NCBI GenBank assembly: GCA_903882765.1
Contig: CAIRYE010000213.1
Coordinates: 1 to 26,611, forward strand
Length of the DNA: 26,611 nucleotides
Source of the DNA: an uncultured Anaerolineae bacterium
Lineage (GTDB): Bacteria; Chloroflexota; Anaerolineae; Anaerolineales; Villigracilaceae
Direction of reading: 5' to 3'
The position numbers and the translations under genes are program-made. Each line of letters opens with the position of its first letter. Within the stretch, counting starts at the first letter, position 1. The notes under the pieces are model-generated. The model saw only the letters and a list, made by a program, of their open reading frames with translations, did no database searches and was not told where the DNA came from. Positions 23,701-26,611 of the stretch are shown here, one piece after another.

Positions 23701-24127
23701 TATAACGGGAATAATAGGTGATAAATGGGGAAATTAACACTAACGCGGCAGTAACTAGGGTGCCAACCCTGCCCAGATAACGGCGCCATAACCAAAGGGA
23801 ACCAATAGCGAGGATACCAAATGTGGCGGCTGGAATGCGGGAGACAAAATCACTTGAGCCAAATAAGAAATAAGATAAGGCGATCAGGTGAAATTGCAGC
23901 GGCCCATGCATCATGGGGTTGTGTTGGTATCCTTGACCTTGAGAGAGCAGGTAGGAAAAATAGGTGTGCAAACTTTCATCATGGCTCATCGCGCGGCTGC
24001 CCAGATCGTAAAAACGTGTGATAACCGCGATCAGCAGGATAAGGAAGAACAAGGCAATCTCAAGAGTGAACCAATTGTTCCCTTGAATTAACTTTTTATC
24101 CAGCCATTTATTTTCTTTATTAACCAT
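20723..24127 (-). CDS. Agl23-type membrane glycosyltransferase fused to NHL propeller
   Basis: 1134 residues in two parts. Residues about 20-620 contain many hydrophobic segments and look like the ArnT/PMT superfamily, in particular TIGR03663 (Agl23-related). Near the first loop is SHDESLHTYF with D50 and E51, the acidic pair where the catalytic Asp of GT-C enzymes sits, followed by MMHGPLQFHL. Residues about 620-835 form a soluble domain. Residues 840-1134 (about 20723-21610) form six NHL-like blades with repeats such as PRGIAVAPDGSVYVTDSRNH and PNGIAADADGNIWIADSANN; the fifth is degenerate. Such propellers bind ligands or proteins. The likely role is transfer of a sugar from a polyprenyl carrier at the cell surface, substrate unknown. 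AGGA lies 8 nt before the ATG. Last gene of its operon, 16 nt after rlmN. Confidence 0.85.
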   Translation of the reverse strand: MVNKENKWLDKKLIQGNNWFTLEIALFFLILLIAVITRFYDLGSRAMSHDESLHTYFSYLLSQGQGYQHNPMMHGPLQFHLIALSYFLFGSSDFVSRIPAATFGILAIGSLWLWRRYLGRVGTLVTAALVLISPFITYYSRYTREDSYIALSFFLMLYAVFRYFESGEHKYIYLIAGSFIIHYLTKETSFIYNAEMLIFLAIIFIFSIVVKPWENDRPSYKKFSISLVASILFIGTSAVLFLISRPEKTTDAAEALTAPSTNLMVGVYVLLALFLISFISAVYFLLKGYGLDKIRASRSFDLLIVFGSLVLPQLSAFPVALMGWDPVDYSNTGLMHTAVFLLPIILVTIVIGVWWKRDVWLKMSIIFWAPYVILYTTVFTNGSGFFTGIVGSLGYWISQQGVERGSQPWYYYIFLTIPIYEFLPAIASMLAVYIGFRNKDKYLSLELDESRPVEFNIKTIFFSLLTFWSVMSIVAFTVAGEKMPWLTFHMALPMTLLGGWAIGKLIEKIDWDAFFAGNIYLKIGLYVLFILSFCGLIYSLFQSPLPFAGKELVQLQATTTFIAALVISAASLFGIFRVDNNLLSKQTILLSGLMFFGVLAVLTFRTTIRANYLKFDSPQEYLVYAHSYSGVKEMLAQVDDLSAKTVGGKNIVVAYDDDTSWPLSWYMREYPNNRFFGGQPDRSLKDVPVIIVGDNNYAKVEPIVGDDFYQFDYIRMVWPNQDYFNLISQRPDPTVPFDETYACKGILGALKYAKTYDFGRLCNAVMNSELRAAIFDVWLNRDFTDYGVVNNSVSINESTWDPADRMRLYVKKDVVDKVWNYGVKIQPKPKVDPYAAGQKVYSADVLIGTPGTEPGQFNAPRGIAVAPDGSVYVTDSRNHRVQQFGVDGSLIRTWGTFGDQSLGDAPMGTFNEPWGIAVAKDGTVYVSDTWNHRIQKFNPEGKPLKMWGTFGTEETPGALYGPRGITITDDGRVFVADTGNKRIMIYDTNGAILGQFGTEGFDLGQFSEPTDVKFDSDGFLYVTDTWNQRIQVFSEIDKNNFTPVKFWDVNGWNSQTLDNKPYLTITGDKVFITDPEGYRVIEFKTDGSFVQLWGEYGTEATAFGLPNGIAADADGNIWIADSANNRLMRFLINQ

Positions 24128-24143
24128 TTTATCGTCCTAATAA

Positions 24144-25178
24144 TTAGTTTGTTTTATTTTTTGAAGCTAATTGACCGCAGCCGGCTTGGATATCGATACC
24201 TCTGCGCAAGCGAATTGTACATGGAATTCCGTGGTCTTCCAATATATTTTTAAACGCGATCGCTCTTTGATTGCTAGTTGCTTTTCCATCATACCCAGTG
24301 GTCGGATTTAGTGGGATGGCGTTTACATGGCAGATCATCCCTCGGAGCAACATTGCGAGCTTAGTAGCTTCTTCCTCAGAATCGTTCACGCCATAGATCA
24401 AAGCCCATTCAAAGGTGATCCTGCGAGAGGTTTTCATCAAATAATAGCGGCAGGCCTTCATAAGGTCATCAATCGGGTATTTTTGGTTCACCGGCATCAT
24501 TTTGGATCGCTGTTCGTCATCAGTGGAATGAAGCGAGATAGCGAGGTTTACTTGCCTGTTTTCCTCGGCAAACTGCCTGATCTTTGGCACCAAACCACTT
24601 GTGGAAATCGTGAACCTGCGGGCTCCAAAGTTGAACCCCTGAGCATTATTGAGGGTATCAATTGCTTTGATTACATTGTCGTAATTGTGAAATGGTTCTC
24701 CCATTCCCATAAAAACAACATTGGTTACGTGATCGCCTTGTGCCACTAAAACTCTTTCAAAGAAAAGGATCTGCGCGATAATTTCGCCGCTAGAAAGATT
24801 TCGGCCAAAACCCATTTGCCCGGTAGCGCAGAAAGTGCAGCCCATAGCGCAGCCGACCTGGGTTGAGATGCACAAGGTTCGGCGTCGATCATAATTCATT
24901 AATACGGTTTCTACCGATCCGCTGCCTACCAGATCAAATAAGACCTTTTCGGTTTCGCCATCGCTTGAAAACAAGCGAATGTTTGTTTTGATAGGGTTTA
25001 GCTCAAAATTTTGTTCTATCTTCTCACGCAACGATTTTGGCAAGGTCGAAAAATCTTCAGGCGCGGACCAAAGGTTTTTATATAACCCATTCCATAATTG
25101 GTCTGCCCTAAATTTTGGTTCATTCCAACTGGCAAAAAGCGTTTCGAATTCTGCCTGGTCCAAATCAAATAAATTCAT
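24144..25178 (-). CDS. rlmN: dual-specificity RNA methyltransferase RlmN
   Basis: 344 residues of radical-SAM RlmN. An N-terminal helical domain comes first. CAMGCTFCATG holds the CxxxCxxC cluster ligands (C110, C114, C117), preceded by C103 in TLCISTQVG. Then come VFMGMGEPFHNYDNV and NPTTGY, and near the end QAGCGQL with C334, the Cys that carries the methyl in the family. It adds the C2 methyl to A2503 of 23S rRNA and A37 of tRNAs. I used the ATG at 25178, 3 nt after the preceding stop; a TTG directly before it would add one residue. GGTGAG inside the previous gene is the likely ribosome-binding site. Confidence 0.95.
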   Translation of the reverse strand: MNLFDLDQAEFETLFASWNEPKFRADQLWNGLYKNLWSAPEDFSTLPKSLREKIEQNFELNPIKTNIRLFSSDGETEKVLFDLVGSGSVETVLMNYDRRRTLCISTQVGCAMGCTFCATGQMGFGRNLSSGEIIAQILFFERVLVAQGDHVTNVVFMGMGEPFHNYDNVIKAIDTLNNAQGFNFGARRFTISTSGLVPKIRQFAEENRQVNLAISLHSTDDEQRSKMMPVNQKYPIDDLMKACRYYLMKTSRRITFEWALIYGVNDSEEEATKLAMLLRGMICHVNAIPLNPTTGYDGKATSNQRAIAFKNILEDHGIPCTIRLRRGIDIQAGCGQLASKNKTN

Positions 25179-25181
25179 CAA

Positions 25182-25976
25182 TTAATCACTCACCAAGGCG
25201 GTTAGGTCTTTCGCGATATAAGTAATTTTTGGCTGCCAGGCTTTGCCCTGTGCTTCTGTGCTAATACCCGAAAGAACCAAGGCTGTTTTGCAACCGATGG
25301 TTTGCCCGCCCAAAATATCTGTCTCAATGCGGTCGCCGACCACAACGACTTCGTCTTTGTTCATACCAAGTCGTTGTAATGCTAATTCCATGATATACGG
25401 GTATGGTTTGCCGGCTATGATGGGTTTAACATTTGTGGCGGACTCGATGACACTGTACCAGGCGCCATTTCCTGGTATCTGACCTCGAGGGGTTGGAAAA
25501 GTGATATCAGGATTTGTTGCATAAAACGGTACGCCAGAGCGAACCAGCAGGGTTGCCTCTACCATTTTTTCAAAGGAAATTTTTCGATCGATGCCAAATA
25601 CTACCGCTTTTCCTTTTTCGGCTTCTTCAACCGAAAGAAGTACGAATTTTGCCTGACTCAGAGTTTCCATCAATCCCGGTTCACCGATCGCGAAGATAGG
25701 GGAGCCGGCAGGTAAAGTATTTTTAAGCAATTCCGCTACCGCATCCGCTGATGTAACCACTTGCCATGGCTCTAATTTAACGCCATATTTGGCGAAACGA
25801 TCCAGATGCATCTCAACCGAGCGGGTGGAGTTATTGGTAGCCATGACCGCTTTCATTCCTCGGTCTTCGATTCGGCCAAAGATGGCTGGCAGATCTCCGA
25901 TCGGGGAGCTATCGGTATAAAGGACGCCGTCCATGTCTAAGATGAGGCCATGGATCGAATTGTCTAAGGTTTTCAT
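25182..25976 (-). CDS. HAD-IIA phosphatase (NagD/PGP-like)
   Basis: 264 residues. Motif I LILDMDGVLY with D14 and D16; motif II MATNNSTRS; a C2-type cap in the middle; AGKPYPY with the motif III Lys; and motif IV VVGDRIETDILGG. This set defines HAD subfamily IIA (NagD, p-nitrophenylphosphatase, phosphoglycolate phosphatase). It is a cytoplasmic small-molecule phosphatase with substrate unknown. Its ATG overlaps the stop of the DUF1028 gene by ATGA. It is a different subfamily from the HAD at 9847-10575. Confidence 0.93.
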   Translation of the reverse strand: MKTLDNSIHGLILDMDGVLYTDSSPIGDLPAIFGRIEDRGMKAVMATNNSTRSVEMHLDRFAKYGVKLEPWQVVTSADAVAELLKNTLPAGSPIFAIGEPGLMETLSQAKFVLLSVEEAEKGKAVVFGIDRKISFEKMVEATLLVRSGVPFYATNPDITFPTPRGQIPGNGAWYSVIESATNVKPIIAGKPYPYIMELALQRLGMNKDEVVVVGDRIETDILGGQTIGCKTALVLSGISTEAQGKAWQPKITYIAKDLTALVSD

Positions 25977-26611
25977 TTATTGAATCTCCGGATCAGGTAC
26001 TCGAATACAGGTTTGTCTATGGTCATCTTGTCAAAATCAACGCGATCTTCAAAATTTTCATTTCCGATGAACTCACGCAATGCTGGAAGGAAGTCTTTCG
26101 AATAGCTATTTGTAGTTATTAACGAAACTTTGGCTAATACTTGTTGTAACTGATCTGCGATAATGCTGGTTATCGGAAGCTTTTCATCCTCCATACTTTC
26201 ATCAAAGTATAAATGATAGAGTTCAACGAGATCGAGCAGCTTACGAATAGGATCGGGATCGTCATCAACGCGGTAATCGACCATTCTGTCGTTGAAACTG
26301 GCGTAACCGCCGTTTTCTTTGACAACATACACCGCGGCGCTTTGTTTTCCCCTTTTATCGCCACCCGCGTCATCGCCGGCTTTTAGCGCGGCTACCAAAC
26401 GGTCTACAAGCGGACCAGAGGATCGAAGATAGGCTGATTCAATGGCGTTGATCACAACTTCCCCGGCAAGGATATTGCCTTGGATCGCAAAACCCGGTTT
26501 GCTTATTCCGCCTGCAAAATCGTAGCATTTTTTCCCTGTAAAGGAAAAACTATCCCCATTTTTATCTACGATTCCAATTTGGCGAGATTCAAAATCAGGA
26601 TCTGATTCCCG
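25973..26611 (-). CDS. DUF1028 family protein (Ntn-hydrolase-like), N-terminus outside window
   Basis: The frame is open to the right edge: 52 codons precede the internal GTG at 26455, so at least 212 residues are visible and the true start lies beyond 26611. The first visible part reads RQIGIVDKNG, then FTGKKCYDFAG and GNILAGEVV. Then come RGKQSAAVYVV, NDRMVDYRVDDDPDPI and LLDLVELYHLYF. These are the conserved blocks of DUF1028, which has an N-terminal-nucleophile hydrolase fold. The catalytic N-terminus is not visible. Function is not established. The final 80 residues or so are less conserved and may be an added C-terminal domain. It is the first visible gene of the operon with the HAD-IIA gene. 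Confidence 0.88.
   Translation of the reverse strand, partial: RESDPDFESRQIGIVDKNGDSFSFTGKKCYDFAGGISKPGFAIQGNILAGEVVINAIESAYLRSSGPLVDRLVAALKAGDDAGGDKRGKQSAAVYVVKENGGYASFNDRMVDYRVDDDPDPIRKLLDLVELYHLYFDESMEDEKLPITSIIADQLQQVLAKVSLITTNSYSKDFLPALREFIGNENFEDRVDFDKMTIDKPVFEYLIRRFNK

Noticed and set aside
25973..26455. DUF1028 gene starting at GTG 26455
   Set aside because: The same frame continues to the window edge and encodes conserved DUF1028 blocks, so the GTG is internal.

Overview
The window looks like chromosomal DNA from a free-living bacterium, most likely of the phylum Chloroflexota, class Anaerolineae. I infer this from the gene set: topoisomerase I with an N-terminal DUF5679 zinc ribbon, an Agl23-type membrane glycosyltransferase fused to an NHL propeller, type 2 isopentenyl-diphosphate isomerase, glutaconate-type CoA-transferase subunits and a DUF1028 protein. 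This is judgement from protein families and no database search was run. DNA is moderately AT-rich, coding is dense, and many neighbours overlap by ATGA. Several genes lack a clear Shine-Dalgarno sequence.

Layout. (1) 1-172: the last 56 codons of an IS481-like transposase, cut by the window edge. (2) 173-2777, plus strand: a structured leader, then rpsP, khpA, rimM and dprA (ribosome assembly, RNA binding, DNA uptake). (3) 2778-3465: a 688-nt gene-poor gap. (4) 3466-7544, plus strand: topA, a two-TM protein with a highly acidic linker, a terminator, and a YbaK-type aminoacyl-tRNA deacylase. (5) 7555-10575, minus strand: a PD-(D/E)XK nuclease with four cysteines suited to an Fe-S cluster, overlapping by 4 nt an uncharacterised membrane protein; then a HAD phosphatase. 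(6) 10899-15847, minus strand: P5C dehydrogenase with its own promoter and terminator, then tam, CoA-transferase A, an alpha/beta hydrolase and CoA-transferase B in one tight run. (7) 16156-18225, minus strand: type 2 IDI and a polyprenyl synthase, with acpP divergent on the plus strand. (8) 18596-20595, minus strand: sucCD. (9) 20723-26611, minus strand: DUF1028 protein, HAD-IIA phosphatase, rlmN and the Agl23-NHL fusion as one probable operon.

How the genes fit together. Most of the window is housekeeping: translation (rpsP, rimM, rlmN, ybaK), DNA topology and uptake (topA, dprA), isoprenoid and fatty-acid supply (idi2, prenyl synthase, acpP) and central carbon metabolism (sucCD, P5C dehydrogenase, CoA-transferase). 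Together, P5C dehydrogenase, a glutaconate-type CoA-transferase and succinyl-CoA synthetase are compatible with amino-acid or dicarboxylate catabolism (inference).

The least explained parts are the membrane-protein/nuclease pair, the hydrolase placed between the two CoA-transferase subunits, the Agl23-NHL fusion, the gap before topA, and the hairpins around rpsP and topA. I found no CRISPR array, rRNA, tRNA or complete mobile element.
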